Positions 1 to 12,552 are shown, counted from the stretch's first letter. The stretch is 64,000 bases of DNA from Eucalyptus grandis (GCF_016545825.1 NC_052614.1:22896559-22960558), one strand, 5' to 3'. Notes: generated from the sequence alone by a model not told the origin. A program made the numbers and translations.

Positions 1-3000
1 ATTCCGTCGATAAAATAATCTTTCACAATCTTTACTGATTCTGTAGATTGTTATCTTTGTAAAATCTATAATACAAATCTCCACACAGATTGTGTGTACG
101 ATTAAACTCAAATTCATACTCTTTCAGATCGGAGGTTAGCGATTGTTGCCAAGGACAAGATTTGCGGGAGTAGGTTTGGTTTAATGCACCTTTGGGGTTT
201 TATCGATGGAAGTTCTGAGAAGTCCAGGGCAAAGGCTCGTCCATCTAAGGAAGGAGGAAGAGGATGGGAACAAAAGAAATAATAGAATAAAAGGCAGAAG
301 GTAAGAGGAAAAATGGAAAAAGAGTAAAATGGTAAAAACAATGCATAACCACTTAGACAACGACCTTCCGAGTTAGAGGCACCAAAAGGGCATTAATATA
401 AATATTAGCGTAATCAAGTTCTCATATTTAGAATCTCTAGTTGCGTAGGAAATGAGTCAAGCCTCCTACATCTCATATGGTTTTTAGCCAATTCCAAATT
501 GCTAGTGGGAACTCCAAGATTTAATTAGGCTAAAAAGAACTTAAAAAATGAAATCTCCAAATGTTATGAGAGAGAATGGTTGGGGAGAGCCTGTACTCAT
601 AATCGAGAGATCATTTGGACTGTCTTATGAATAATGCCTCTAAACCCCTTAAAAGGTTCAGACCTTGCTGTCGGATGTGCTTTGAGAGGGTTGCAACACT
701 TGTGAACATGTTTCATCTGAAAGGAATTTTCTATTAATTGCTGAGTACGTTTTCAGTTAGATTTCTTTGTTAACAAAATCGAATCTGAACGTTTTCTTTT
801 ATATATGTTTCGCGGTTGCAGCAGAGCTTGTTATGATGATGGCTCTGTGGTGGTAATGTGTGGAATGGCCAGGAGTTAGTAAAGCATTCAATGGTGCCCA
901 GAGATAAGCTTTCAACAACATCATTTTCCTTCCGTACGTTTCCATTGTTTCTGTTCATGCGTTGGTTATTTCCTCGACAAGGTGAGGTTAAAAATCTTTG
1001 CACGTTGGGTTTGATTTGGGACGGGCTTGACTCAGCTTTTTAATGTTCGGCCTGGGTTTGACTTTTTATGAAATTGGTTTAGCTCAGTTGAGTGGGCTTG
1101 ATTTAAGAGCCCAATAATGTCCCAAGCTTAAGATCCAGAACCCATGATACTAGAGATGTGGCCCTCGCCAGGCGGAAGCGTCCATTCCAACTTCAGACCG
1201 GGCCAGAGGACCAGCCCGAGCCCCTCTACTATAAAAATAATAATTTCTAACAGAAAAATTCGATAAATTAAAAAATTGTATAATAGCTAGAGATAGAGAT
1301 CTTGATTAGGTTGTTATGTTTAGTGCTAGATTTAACTACTAGGGGTTAGTCCAAAGACACATTTCCCACTTGAAAAGGGGGAGGTGTTGAGTTTGATTCC
1401 CCCCTTTTCTCAGGGGCTGAGGTAGGGACACGTGAGAGAGAGAGACTAGGGTTTCATAACCTACACAAAGTACACACAGTGACTTATAAAGTATAAATAA
1501 GACAAGACCAGATTAAAAAAAATAAAAAAATCCAGTGCTAGATTTAGCTTAGTTTCATTTGGTTAGTATGCATTTACTTTAGGGATTTTAGTGAACACCT
1601 TTGATAGAGTTTACTCTTAGTTGATTAATCTGTTTGGAACTCTATTCTTTGATCTCCATCATTGACATATCTAGGAACTCTGTTCTTCGATTTGCTCTCT
1701 TCCAAAACTGAAACTCAAGGTATGATGAGCATAGACTCATATTCTATGTTCTGATGTTCTCTGTATAAAGCTGAGGCTGAGAAATTTTGTTGTGATTTAT
1801 TTGAAATTAGCCTCCGATTGAGGATCTGTTGGTGACTGAAGTGCTTACCACAGGTTTGAATATATTCTCGAAATAGAACAGCGAGCATTTCAGGTTAGAT
1901 TTTGATCGAGAGTAACTTGTTTACCGTCTCCTGTCAATGAAGCTTTGCTTGAGTTTTGTTTTCCTTCATTGAGGATGAGTCTAGTGGTTATACACTGAGA
2001 TTTCTTGCTCATTATTCTTTGTATATGCTGCTTATATGTGACAGCGTCAATGATAACCGATAGACGGTTCTTGTAGGTCTGTTCCATGCTAAGATTTTCG
2101 TTTGTTCCATGCAATCGTGTAAAGCAAATGTGGCTGGTTTGTTCTTCATATGCTTGCTATGAGACGTATCGCATGATCACTGTTGGAAGGTTCTTTTATA
2201 TATGCCCTGTAAGCGTAGCAAATAAGTGCTGTTGCGGAACTCTTTGTGGGCTTGCTCGTGTTTTGTGCGTGATGAGTCATGTGAAGGTCAATGGAATTGG
2301 TTTAAAAGACCAAAATACATGTGTGCCTGACAATTTGTTGATGAGAAGTATCACAGGTTCGGAGTCCACTGAATCATTGAGATTAATCAGGTTATTTGAC
2401 CTAGTAAATGACCAAATCATCAAAAGGAATTAACTAATGAAATGATCATGACATTTTAAGCTTCATTTTGATAGATTATAAGCCCAAGTTGAAGATCATT
2501 TACTAGGTCAAATCCGCCTCAAAATCTTGGACAAGGATAATAGAAAATTGAAGTTGAATCTGGAATTAGAAGTCTGATCAGGCGTGCTCGGTATTTTGGG
2601 ATTTAGGAGATCTTAATGACAAAATCTCAAAATATCATGAATTACAAAATTTTAAAGGACTTCCAGATCTTTCCATTCATTCAAGTTTAATGAAATTCCA
2701 AATTGAATTGCTCGGTCAAATGTCTTCTCAAAGTGCCAGTCAGAATGTCAAAGGCCAGTCTGACCTTCAAGGCTGTTTCTGCAATTTCGTTAAAATATGG
2801 GCCGAATCTCAGTAAATGATAAACTACAAAGTTTTAGAAGACGTCTTGAGCTTCAAACAGGACTGGTTTCATAATTTTCTGAGGTGATTTACAAATTCGG
2901 GTTTTGTGGCTCTGATCATGAAAATTGTTATCTGAGAAACTAAAGTAGACTTAATAAGCTGCAAATTCATGGGTGTTTCATCAAAATCGGACCTCATTTG

Positions 3001-3546
3001 TTCATGCTATTAAGTGCGTTGATTCTCCTTGCTTGATATGCTTGATGCAGGAGATGTGCTGAGTGCCAATTTATTGATTTTTCCTAGCTCTTTGGTGGTC
3101 AATTCTTTTTGTGAGCATTCTAATGCTTTTATTGATCGTGGTGCATGAGTGAGTGCAATGAGACTGATAAACCGAACTGTGGAGGTGGATCGGAGAAGTT
3201 TGGAGATTTTCATTAGTTTTAATTAAGATTAGAGTTAGTTCTAGAATTCGAACTCTAGATCAGGCTCGATAATAGACTTAGTATAGTCACGTTGAATAAA
3301 AATAGTAATATTTGGTTTAGTTTAGGATCCACTTGGGATCAATTTAGCTAATTAGTCTTAATAAATGAAATAGACTTAGTTGAAAAATATAAAGAAAAAA
3401 ATGAAAATAGTTGTCTAGAAACATAACTATGAGAAAAAAAACCATAGTAAATAGCTTAGTTGAATTTAGGATTCACTTCAAATAATTGAATAAGTGATGT
3501 GGAAGTGTCATAACCTAGGATAAACTTGAGAAGGATTAAGTGAATA
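1..3546. other. Unassigned non-coding stretch
   Basis: No domain-bearing reading frame was recognised on either strand. The longest open stretch, about 115 codons at 2086-2433 on the plus strand, has no recognisable motif. An 18-bp perfect inverted repeat (ATTTGACCTAGTAAATGA near 2395 and its complement near 2495) is the only clear structure. The base composition is AT-rich and intron-like or decayed intergenic. I cannot say whether it belongs to an old transposon. Confidence 0.5.
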
Positions 3547-3556
3547 CCTAATATCC

Positions 3557-4406
3557 GGGAAAAGTACCAAAAAAGTCCTAAACCTATTGCATCGGTACAA
3601 ATTCAGTCCTAAACTTTTCAATTGAACCAATTCAGTCCTAAACCTTTTACTATTGGTACCAATTCAGTCCGTCTGGCCAATTTTGGCTGGCCGACACTAA
3701 CATGGACGTCAGCCGGTGGCCAAACGCTGACGTGGAAATTTTTATGATTTTTTAATTATTTTTTCGATTTTTAAATTATTTTTTATTAATTTTTTTTCTA
3801 CCTTCTTCCTAGAGGTGGCCGGCAAGGGTCGTGGCCCTCGCCCGGCCTCTCCTAGGGCTTGGTGAGGAGGCTTCGCCCGGATTTGGGTGAGGCCAGCCTC
3901 GGTCGCGGCCCCGGGCGAGGCCGAGCGACCCTCCCTCGGCCTCGCCTAGATTTGGGCTAAGCCGCCTCGCCCGCGGCCTTGGGTGAGGCCGATCGGGCCG
4001 CGACCCTCGCCGGCGGGGCGAGGGCCGCTTGGCCTCACCCAGGGCCGCGCGGGCGCGGTTGGCCTCGCCCAAATTAGGGCGAAACCGCCTTGACGGCGGC
4101 CAATCTGGGCAAGCCGGCGAGGGTCGCAACCCTCGCCTTCGTGGCGCCGAGCCTCACCGGAGGCTCGTTGGCCAACGCAAGGAAGAAGACAGAAAAAAAA
4201 AGGAAAAAGAAAAGAAAAAGAAAAAAATTAATAAAACATTCGAAAAAAATAATTAAAAAATCATAAAAATTGCCACGTCACCATCCGACCAACGTCCACG
4301 TCGTGTCGGTCGGCCAAAATTGACTGGATGGTGAATTGGTACTAATAGTAAAAGAACCGAATTGGTACCAATGTAATAGGTTTATGACTTTTTTGGTACT
4401 TTTCCC
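3557..4406. mobile_element. Mutator-like MITE with 10-bp target duplication
   Basis: The 850-bp element has terminal inverted repeats starting GGGAAAAGTACCAAAAAAGTC and ending in the complementary GGTACTTTTCCC. It is flanked by a perfect 10-bp direct repeat, CCTAATATCC, at 3547-3556 and 4407-4416. Duplications of 9-10 bp are the signature of Mutator-superfamily transposition. Three short subterminal iterations of the type AATTCAGTCCTAAAC follow the left end. The middle (about 3807-4150) is very GC-rich, made of imperfect GGCCTCGCCC/GAGGC iterations, and codes for nothing recognisable. No transposase is present, so it is non-autonomous. Confidence 0.85.
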
Positions 4407-4875
4407 CCTAATATCCAAAAGTTGGATTGGGATCTGACCTCGGACGACAAAGTACCGATGTAAGGCTTCATTTGTCTCTGAAAATTTCGATTAATCATAT
4501 TACCCATTTTAAGATAAAATAGTTTATGAAGTCAACCTCATAGGGATTGTTGTCCTAAGACTTAATAACAAGGCCATTTCATGTTCTTTGTCCTACTCAT
4601 ATCAGATTACTTTAATACACTTTACTTCTGTTCGTTCTTTTACTACCTTTTTAGTTCAATTGATTGTATATCTTTTAGGTAGCTTTTTTTGAGTTCTGAT
4701 TTTGCTTGTTTTAGCTTAATATTTTGGGTACATTTCAAATCATTATAAACACAAAAGCATTGCTTGTTCACTTAGCGGATAAGAACCTTAAGATTTATAA
4801 TTTTGTAAAAATACCTAGGTAAGTAATTAAGCTTAGGGATTAAAGGGGCAATAGTTGGATAACTTATGTAATTAA

Positions 4876-5639
4876 GGGCGTGTTTGATAATGATTTTGTT
4901 CCCGGGAGTAGATTCTGATCAGAAATAATTCTTTTTATTTTATTCCAGAATAGATTCTAAGCATTTTAAGTCATTTGGTAACGTCCAAAATTTCTATTTC
5001 GGAATATAATTGTGTTTGATCGTGCTCATTGATTCTGTTCCAAATCAATTTCTTTTCATTTTAAAATAATTTTTATACTTTTTCCTTTTCTTTTTTCTTT
5101 TTTCTCCTATTCTTCTTCTTCTTCTTCTTCTTCTTCAGGCCGGCGACCTCATCGGAGCATCGCCGGCCCTCGGTGAGGCCGGCCCTCTTCGGCCGAGCCT
5201 CACCGGTAGCGGGCGAGCCTTGCCCGGCCGCGCCCAGCCCGCCGAGGCTCGGCCTCACCGGGGCCGGGTGAGGCTTGCCTAGCCACTGGTAGGGCTGGGC
5301 GAGGCCCACCTAGCCACCGAAAGGTTGGGCTTGCCTCCAGCGAGCTTGCTGGATTGGTTGCCGGTGACTGGCGGACGGCGGTGGATGGCGGCAGACGGGA
5401 GTGATGGGAAATGGTGGACGGTGGCGAACGACAACGAGAGGAGGGGAGAGAAGGGTTCCACTTTTTTATTCTTTTTTTGTTCCCGGAACAAGAATCAATT
5501 TTTTTTTTTTAATTCTTGATTCTGCTTCAAATCTGTTCTCGGGAATAAAAATTTTACCAAACGCGATTATGTTCCCAAACTAATTCCAGGAACAAAAAAT
5601 TAAAATCAGCCACTATTTGGATGGTTACCAAACAATGCC
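4876..5639. mobile_element. Tourist-like (PIF/Harbinger) MITE
   Basis: The left end reads GGGCGTGTTTGATAA and the complement of the right end reads GGCATTGTTTGGTAA, a recognisable imperfect inverted repeat. Both ends are flanked by TAA (4873-4875 and 5640-5642), the 3-bp duplication typical of PIF/Harbinger elements. The 764-bp interior holds a CTT microsatellite (about 5112-5136) and a GC-rich core with CCGAGCCTCACCGG-like iterations that resemble those in the Mutator-like element at 3557-4406. There is no transposase. The superfamily call rests on the 3-bp duplication and TIR style, so a hAT-like alternative is not excluded. Confidence 0.65.
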
Positions 5640-5642
5640 TAA

Positions 5643-6736
5643 GTCTCGACACTGCAACACTAGATCTCTAGTTACGTAGGAAGTAAAGTATCTCCCATAC
5701 TTCACTTGATTTATAGTCGGCACATATGCTAGCCGAGTATGTGTGTCCTTGTAAGCAGATAAAAGAGACGAAATAAACAAATGCTTGTCCCTCCATAACA
5801 ACCTAAGAGATCATTTTATATATTTTCCCCTCTTTTGCACTATATGTCTCTTCTTCACGGACACATTCCTCTCTCGGCTTCTCATAAATTCAAAGTCCAT
5901 CTTGACCGAATCCTTCCATCTTTTGTTGCCAATTCATGTACACCAAATTTCACTTAATTTTGCATGCAAATATATCTAAGCCTTATCTCGAAGGTCGAAG
6001 TATATTCATCCAGATTCATTCATCTTTAGTCGACCATATGGGGGGTAATCCGGCGTTCCCCGGCGTGCCCGAATGGAGATAAATTGGTAACGGCAAGCAA
6101 CAACTTAGTAACCAACATTATCAATCAGGAGTGGGGTGCAGAATTGAAACTCTTCCTGAAGATGGCCAGTCATAGTGCCCACGTTTGCATGCATGACGGT
6201 CCATCATAATATCATGTGGGGTCATGTGGCTTGTATGTGATGCATGACTTAGATAATATGTGAATATAGATTATGATCATGGTACTTTTGTTATGGGGTT
6301 GGGTTAATCCTTAATTTTTCTATGCGATAAAGAATTAAATATGATGGCCAAAATTTAAGTGTCAACTTCATCTATTTTATGGGCAGTTCCAAACTCCTTC
6401 CATCAAGCTGCTTTTAGTGCACTATCTTTCGATAATCGAGAGAATGTCTGAGGGCCTGAATATGTGGTTGAGTCTCGGTGTGTGTCATTAAATCTTTTTC
6501 TTTAGAAGGAGAGTCCTTTGTTCTGTCGTATTCCCCCCTTTAATAGCAAATTATAGCATGAACACCGATAGCTGATCCGTCATAGAGAAACCCACATTGA
6601 CAACTAGAGGCAGTCCGATGGAGTGGACATCTATGTGAATCGGAAAGGATGGTGAAGTACGCAGAATTCTTTTTTCCTCTCTACATGTCAAGAATATTAG
6701 CAGTGTGTAATGGGAACCGTCCGAACTAATAACTAC
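5643..6736. other. Unassigned non-coding stretch
   Basis: About 1.1 kb between two DNA elements. No coding motif, RNA gene or terminal-repeat structure was recognised on either strand. Confidence 0.4.
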
Positions 6737-7573
6737 CTAAACTAGATTGGACCGGTTGGTTTGGGCGGTTCACAAGAGTGCTGGTCTAGTTCCCGATTCC
6801 ATGAAATTAGAAACGGTAATGGGTGATCCGATTCCTGATTCTAGGGTGGGATTCGGACCGACTGAACTACCTGGATTGGATCGATTTTTTATTCCTTTGA
6901 GAATGCTTTTTCTTGATTCTGTATCTCAACCCTTTCATTTTTTTTTAAGAAAGAAAAGAAGTACAAAGTCTTCTCTCTCTCTCTCTCTTATCCTTTTGCA
7001 GATTCATGTGAACTCTGTCATTTTTCTAGTCCTGCATTTCTCTTCCAGTAGCTTTGTTCTGTTTATCTCTTTCGTTGAGTAGTTCTCCATTTTCATTATC
7101 TGCTGATAATGGCACTACCAAACGACCCAGCAAGCCACTCTCCATTGTCCTCTGGACCAACCCCCAACGGAACCCCTTCGACCTCTCAGAAGGCAAGCTC
7201 TCGGTCAACAGGGTCCCCATCCTCACCAAAGTCCCTAGCAACGTCCCACTGAGTCACTAACCTACTTTTCCTTCATGCGTCGCTCCTCCATGCGCCCCTC
7301 CCTGCTCCCGCCGGGCGTCGAGAACGTCCGTCACATCGGTCTCTTCGGCAACGTCCCCATCATCTCCACCCTCCACCTCTCCCTCCGGGGGTTTGCCTTC
7401 CACCCCAACCCTCCCGTGACCATCCTCTCTGACTTCTCACCCTCGACTTGGCCAACAAGCACGGTCCATCGTTTTTGTTGGACAGTCCAGGAATGGGACC
7501 GGACCAGTCGCTCCAAAATCCGATTCTCGGTTCCAGTAATGGAGAACCGGAGTGGACCGAACCGATCAGCCTA
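6737..7573. mobile_element. Putative inverted-repeat (hAT-like) element carrying a gene fragment
   Basis: The left side (CTAGATTGGACCGGTTGG at about 6742) and the complement of the right side (CTAGGCTGATCGGTTCGG at about 7573) form an imperfect inverted repeat. Both flanks are rich in GGTTC/GAACC and GGACCG motifs, like those in the better-defined hAT element at 42296-44674. The interior is unlike the flanks: a GC-rich block with protein-like sequence from about 7109. I could not find a target-site duplication, so the ends are approximate and the assignment is tentative. Confidence 0.4.
7109..7440 (+). pseudogene. 5' fragment of a stachyose/raffinose-synthase-like gene
   Basis: The ATG at 7109 opens a frame starting MALPNDPA. 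It then shifts by one base to PLSIVLWTN and runs into NPFDLSEGKLSVNRVPIL and TKVPSNV. The pattern F-D-L-S-E-x-K-x-x-V then V-P-x-N-V is the N-terminal signature of stachyose and raffinose synthases (galactosyltransferases of glycoside hydrolase family 36). A further shift is followed by PSLLPPGVENVRHIGLFG, which resembles the next conserved block. The catalytic domain is absent, so nothing functional is encoded. A pyrimidine-rich 5'UTR-like tract precedes the ATG. It lies inside the inverted-repeat element at 6737-7573, so I read it as a captured gene start. The later residues (after about 7350) match nothing I know. Confidence 0.45.
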
Positions 7574-8058
7574 GAGAATATCCCACTCTTGATTTCTCTC
7601 CAATTTTTTTTTTATTCCACGTGTGAAATGGGCTCTAGCCATTCTTTCTTCCCTACTTTTCTTCTGGCCGAGAATTACTTGCCACTTTAAGCGTGATCTG
7701 CAGCTTTAATACTGGAAAGTTTTGGCCGGCTAATCCTCCTTGATGTCCTTGCCTTGTTCTTTGAATTAGCATGTGCTCACTCGACCGTAGATTGAAGGAA
7801 TCATAACATGAAAATTCCTCGTTTGTCATCGATGTAATTGCAGTTGCCCTTCATGTAAATGCGTTAGTAAAATAATGTATCTAGCATAATGGATTGCCTG
7901 ACTTATTCTATGATGGCACTTGTCTTTTTCTTTTTGGTACTACTTAATTTAATTGCTTCTGCATCGAAATTTCCTCACATATTCTCTTCTTCCAGGGCAG
8001 GTATCATCTCGGATTTTCTTGGGCATTAAAATTTCCACCAGTTTAAGGCAAAGAAGAA

Positions 8059-8638
8059 ATGCATCCTCCCATTGAGAAATACAGCGTCGGTGTGCACAGA
8101 AATGCAGAAGATGCTGATACTGGTGCGTCTGATCTGTTAGACTGCGCCCACAAAAACTAATTCTGGTGGATCTAGTTCGTTGACTGCATCGATTGGAAAC
8201 TACTACGATGTGTTCTTGAACTTTAGAGGTGTAGATACTCGAAAGGGTTTCACGATCACCTCTACAACGGGCTTGTCGATGCTGGAATTCATACTTTTAG
8301 AGACAATAATGAGATTCGGGAAGGAGAGATGATCGCCCAGATCTTTTGACAGCCATCAAGAATAGTAAGATCCTAATCCCGATTCTCTCTGTAAATTATG
8401 GTTCGAGCAATTGGTGCTTGGACGAGCTTGTTCAAATAATGGAGTGCAAGAAAAGTGACAGGGGACATATAGTGTTGCCGATATTCTACAAAGTGGAACC
8501 AGCTCACGTGCGACATCAAATTGGGAGTTTTGGGGATGCACTTCATAAGCATGAGAGGCGTTTCGACCCAACAATTTTCGATAAATGGAAGCAAGCACTC
8601 ATTGAAGTCAGTTCCTTGAAAGGATGGGACGCTAATGG
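8059..8638 (+). pseudogene. TNL exon 1: TIR domain
   Basis: The ATG at 8059 opens MHPPIEKYSVGVHRNAEDAD; the frame then shifts near 8140 before the TIR motif YYDVFLNFRGVDTRKGF (about 8200-8252). It shifts again at 8251-8255 (one G short of the expected ACGGAT) to DHLYNGLVDAGIHTFRDNNE. A third shift at about 8336 (CCC where CCCC is expected) leads into LLTAIKNSKILIPILSVNYG, SSNWCLDELVQIMEC and LPIFYKVEPAHVRHQ. The conserved TIR-1, TIR-2 and TIR-3 blocks and the putative catalytic glutamate region (CLDELV) are all recognisable. The exon ends at AATGG before gtaaaa, and the reading phase matches the acceptor at 12935. Start choice is moderate: no better in-frame ATG is visible. Confidence 0.8.
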
Positions 8639-9337
8639 GTAAAATCTTTCACGAAAGCATTATGTACTTTCTTTTAATTTGTAAGGGTGTTTACTGAGTC
8701 TGATTACTACTCGCTTCATTTTCTTTTTTATTGGTTAGCAGCAAGATTTTTATAGTAGTAACACACGGCGATGCATAAGTTCTATATATTATCTTTCTTT
8801 AGTTTCTTAATATGATGATATTGACCAATCTAATATAGACTTCATTGTTATGATTACAATCGCTTGAATAAGATAAGATTTTTCAAATGAATTTTTGCTC
8901 TTATATCCAAAGATTTTGTTAGATTGTGCCTTTTTTTTCCCATGTTTATAGTGTAAGCTACATCAATCTTCAATACAAACTTTTCTATTTACATATTTAT
9001 GTGAGATTATAATTCAACTAAGCAAGTCAAAAAGAGATGGTTGAGGAAAAAGGATTATCTTTGTAATACGTTTGTTCAAATAATTTTCAATGCATTTTTC
9101 TATATCAAATCGATGTTCCTTTTTTTTTGCAAAAAATTATCCTTCTACTTCCCAATAAAATCAATAGATATTATATATAGATATTATATATATATAAAGG
9201 AAAGTAAAGTACATGTTATCAACTCTTGATGCAATGGAAATTGATAAGAATGTGAATTTAGAATCAAAATTCACAACACGAGTAGAAACATGCAAGCATG
9301 TAAAATTGGGCAAATAAGGAGAAATCCCAATAATTGT

Positions 9338-12300
9338 TGTGACATCCGAAATTCGACCCCATTTCGATAAAGTGAAATGGGCATGTCGTCAACGTGCCTA
9401 TGGTTCTTTTTCTCTCGAAACGATCACTCACGAGTTAACTAACCTATTGGGTGAAGCCGTTAAGGGATGTATCCGCGGTAAAATCCCTAAAAGCTACTCG
9501 ATGGGTTGGATTGGACTAAAATCGCGTTTGATTGATTCTAACCATGAAATTTAAATTGGTTTTGGGAATCGAATATTCGAGCGTGTCACGGTCATTTTTA
9601 GGATCCGTCCTATTTCGTCAATTTATTGTGGTCCGAAATTTCAATAAAGAAATTATCGGAGGAAAATCGAAGACAGAAGAAAATAAAAGGGAATGAGAAA
9701 AGGAAAATAATAGAAATAAGAAAATTGGGTTTTCTTGTTAAAGTATTATTTTCTTTCCCTTTTCTTTTCTCTTTCTCTCTCTCTCTCTCCTCTCTCCCCC
9801 TTCGTGCGCAACCCCTCCCCACCGACCGAACACCCCTTGGCCAATTTCAATTTGGCTTCTCCCTCTCCCTTTGACCATTCAACCTTATCTCTTCTCTCTC
9901 TTATCTCTTCTTCTCTCTCCTCTCTCTTCTCCCCCACTCTCCCTCGTAGCCGACTTCTTCTTCTTCCTTCTTCTTTGTGCGAACCAGAAGCCGAAGAAGA
10001 CAGAAGCAGCAGCCACCGTCGTTTGAAGACAGGAGCAGCTCCGCCGCTCACCGCCCGCCTCCGCTTCTCCCTCGCCCCCTCAGCTGTGGTCGCCACCCCC
10101 TTCTCCTCTTCTCTGTTTCGTGCAAAGACCAGCAGAGACAGAAGCGGAAGCAGCCGCGGACGTCGCCTGAAGACCAGCCGCCGTTGCCGCCGCACCGAAG
10201 CCGGACTGCCACCCGCACCGCCGCCCGCGTGGCCACCGCTCGCCGCCGTCCCGCTGCTCGCTACCGCCCGTTCCCTCGTGCCAGGCGTTCCCCCGCGCGA
10301 CCCAGCCGCCGTTCCACCCCGTCCAGCCAGCTCCGGCCACCGCCCAGCTCCGCCCAGGCCTTCCCGGCGTCCCCATCACCCTCCGCCGGCTTCCCCTCGC
10401 CGCCCTAGCCGCCGGACGAGCTTCGTCCAGCCAAGAACAGTGGCTGGAAAATGGGTTTCCAGCACTGTTCAAGGCCATTTTGGGCCATTTCCGGGCCCCG
10501 AACCCGAGCGGTGCTTTGGGAAGAATCGTTCCTCGCGTCGCCGCCGTCGGATTGATCCGATTTGTGCGTGATTTGGTGAGTAATCTCACTAATCTTGGAT
10601 TAACTGGCTAATTATGCTTAAGGTTGGTTTAAATTTAGTTAATTATGTTTAGGTTGTTAGATTAGAATAAATTAGCAATTATTAGCCAATTGTGATGTGA
10701 TTTAGATAAATTGATTGTGTAATTAGCAAGTAGACGTGGTCTACTAATTACTGGAAGTGCCTCGGGATTTTTCCCGACCCTTAGTGGGCTCCAATATGGC
10801 TTTTCGGGCCTAAGTGGATATTTTTAGTATTTAAATATTAATTTTCGGAATTAAATTAAATAATTATTTATTTTCCGAAAATTCAACTGAGGTGGCTCGG
10901 GACCGGAATATTGTGCTGATGACCGTGGTGAAGTCCGTTTACTTAATCGGGCTTTATTTTGAGCTAAATTGAATTTTTAATATTAATTATTTAATTTTCG
11001 AAATTAATAAATTAATTAATTATTTTTCGGAAATTAATATTTTGATGGCCGACGACCGAAGTCTCGTGCTGATTGTCGTGGCGCAATCCGTTTATTTATT
11101 TGAGCCCCACGTTGTATGGAATTGAATAAATTGTGACATTTTAGGGATTTACCTAATTTGATTGGAATTGATTGAGATTGAATTGGCCAAGTGTGTTATT
11201 TAGCATTTATAATGCTTTGTTGAGTTGATTTAATTAATTGATTGAGAAATCGTTGGGTATTGGTTATCACCTGAAAGGAAGCACGTGGGCTCGGTGAATT
11301 AGAATATCACCCGGAAAATGCACGTGAGTTTAGTGGTTTATTATATTGAATTGTTTATGTTGGCTCTGTGATCGGTGTATCACCTTGGCGAAAAGACGCC
11401 CGAGAGCATATTGAATTGTTTATGTTGGCTCGTGATCGTGTATCACCTTGGCGAAAAAGACGCCCGAGAGCATATTGAATTGTTTACGTTGGCTCCGTGA
11501 TCGTGTATCACCTTGGCGAAAAAGACGCCCGAGAGCATATTGAATTGTTTACATTGGCTACGTGATCTGTGTATCACCTTGGCGAAAAGACGCCCGAGAG
11601 CATAGTAAAGTGTTCCTTTGTACGTCACCTTGGCGATCGACGCCCGAGAGCATCGATGGAGCTCTGTGACTAAGTGCGAGGGGCATCTAAAAGGGCACGT
11701 GGGCTCGGTGACTTGATGTATCACCTTGGCGAAGAGGTCGCCTTAGAGAATGCACGTAGGCCCAAGGTTCGAGGCACGTGACTCGGAGACTTGGAAGGTC
11801 ATCCCTGGAGAATACACGTGGCCTAGCTTTTAAATATCCCACGGTGGGGATTGATTTGTTTGGCATGTAATCGACTAGGTCGATGCTTTGATTTGATGTT
11901 GTGAATTGATTGGACGAATGGAAATGACCGTGAGTGGTCTTGTTGGAATATAATCGACTAGGTCGATTGGATCGATGCTTCGATCGGTGATATGATTGAT
12001 TGGGTGCCTATTATGAATTGTCCCGACTTGGGTGGGATCGAGGCCAAGGTAAGTCCTTCGCCTGTGCGTATTTAGGCTCGTAGTATAATAGTTTATCTAA
12101 TCGGCTTAGTGGGGTAGAACTCCGAGACGTAGTCTCATCCCGGGTTTGGGGAAAAACCATTTCGGGACCCCGCTGAAGAGCTGAGGAGGAAGAATCCGAG
12201 AAGGAAAACTCGGAGGTGAGATTTGAAGAAAAGGATTTTGGAAGAAGAAGACAATTCGAGAGGGGCCTTGAGTACGGCCTAGTTCATCTAAGTTTCTGTC

Positions 12301-12552
12301 TTCTTTTGAGATCTCCGTTTTGATGTGAATAGTTATGAAAGGGTTTGTGGTTTGTATAAAAGTGTGGTTATAAATTTCAATATGAAAAATATGGCCGCTT
12401 TTCATCCCATCGTTTTATTGTCAGGGGATTTTAAGCGCTTCCGCATGTGCTTAAAAATTGAAAGGGTCGGCGATACGTTGTCCCGTGATATCGCATTATA
12501 AAATCGACCAAGTGAGAAGGATGTGTGCGTGCCCGAGGATCGGGGCGTGACA
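9338..12552 (+). mobile_element. 3.2-kb LTR-type element (likely solo LTR) in TNL intron 1
   Basis: The element begins TGTGACATCCGAAATTCG and ends GGGGCGTGACA, so it has the TG...CA termini of LTRs. It is flanked by a perfect 5-bp direct repeat ATTGT (9333-9337 and 12553-12557). No internal LTR pair, primer-binding site or polymerase is visible, so it looks like a solo LTR of a large-LTR family. Ty3-type Tekay/Ogre elements have LTRs this long, but the family is not proven. A CT-rich tract at 9770-9930 followed by a GC-rich arginine/serine/proline-coding run (to 10571) resembles a transcription start and leader. A diverged relative lies inverted at 49717-56427. Confidence 0.75.
11341..11660 (+). 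repeat. About 65-bp tandem repeat inside the LTR-type element
   Basis: Four near-full units and one partial unit of a roughly 65-bp sequence. Each carries TATTGAATTGTTTA, then GTATCACCTTGGCGAAAA, then GACGCCCGAGAGCA. Further decayed units (CACCTTGGCG...) continue to about 11755. The units differ by a few bases and small indels. It is a minisatellite confined to the LTR-type element, not a host feature. Confidence 0.8.

Noticed and set aside
2086..2433. A 115-codon plus-strand open frame rich in cysteine.
   Set aside because: No domain, no signal peptide, and no splice or neighbour evidence.
3809..4256. Arg/Pro-rich open frames on both strands.
   Set aside because: They come from the GC-rich repetitive core of the Mutator-like MITE.
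9735..10571. A 278-codon plus-strand open frame (and a 149-codon minus-strand one) rich in Ser, Pro and Arg.
   Set aside because: It lies wholly inside the LTR-type element, follows a CT microsatellite, is GC-rich low complexity open in several frames, and has no domain.
11341..11755. Regularly spaced repeats that superficially look like a CRISPR array.
   Set aside because: Units are contiguous tandem repeats without unique spacers, and the DNA is plant nuclear.
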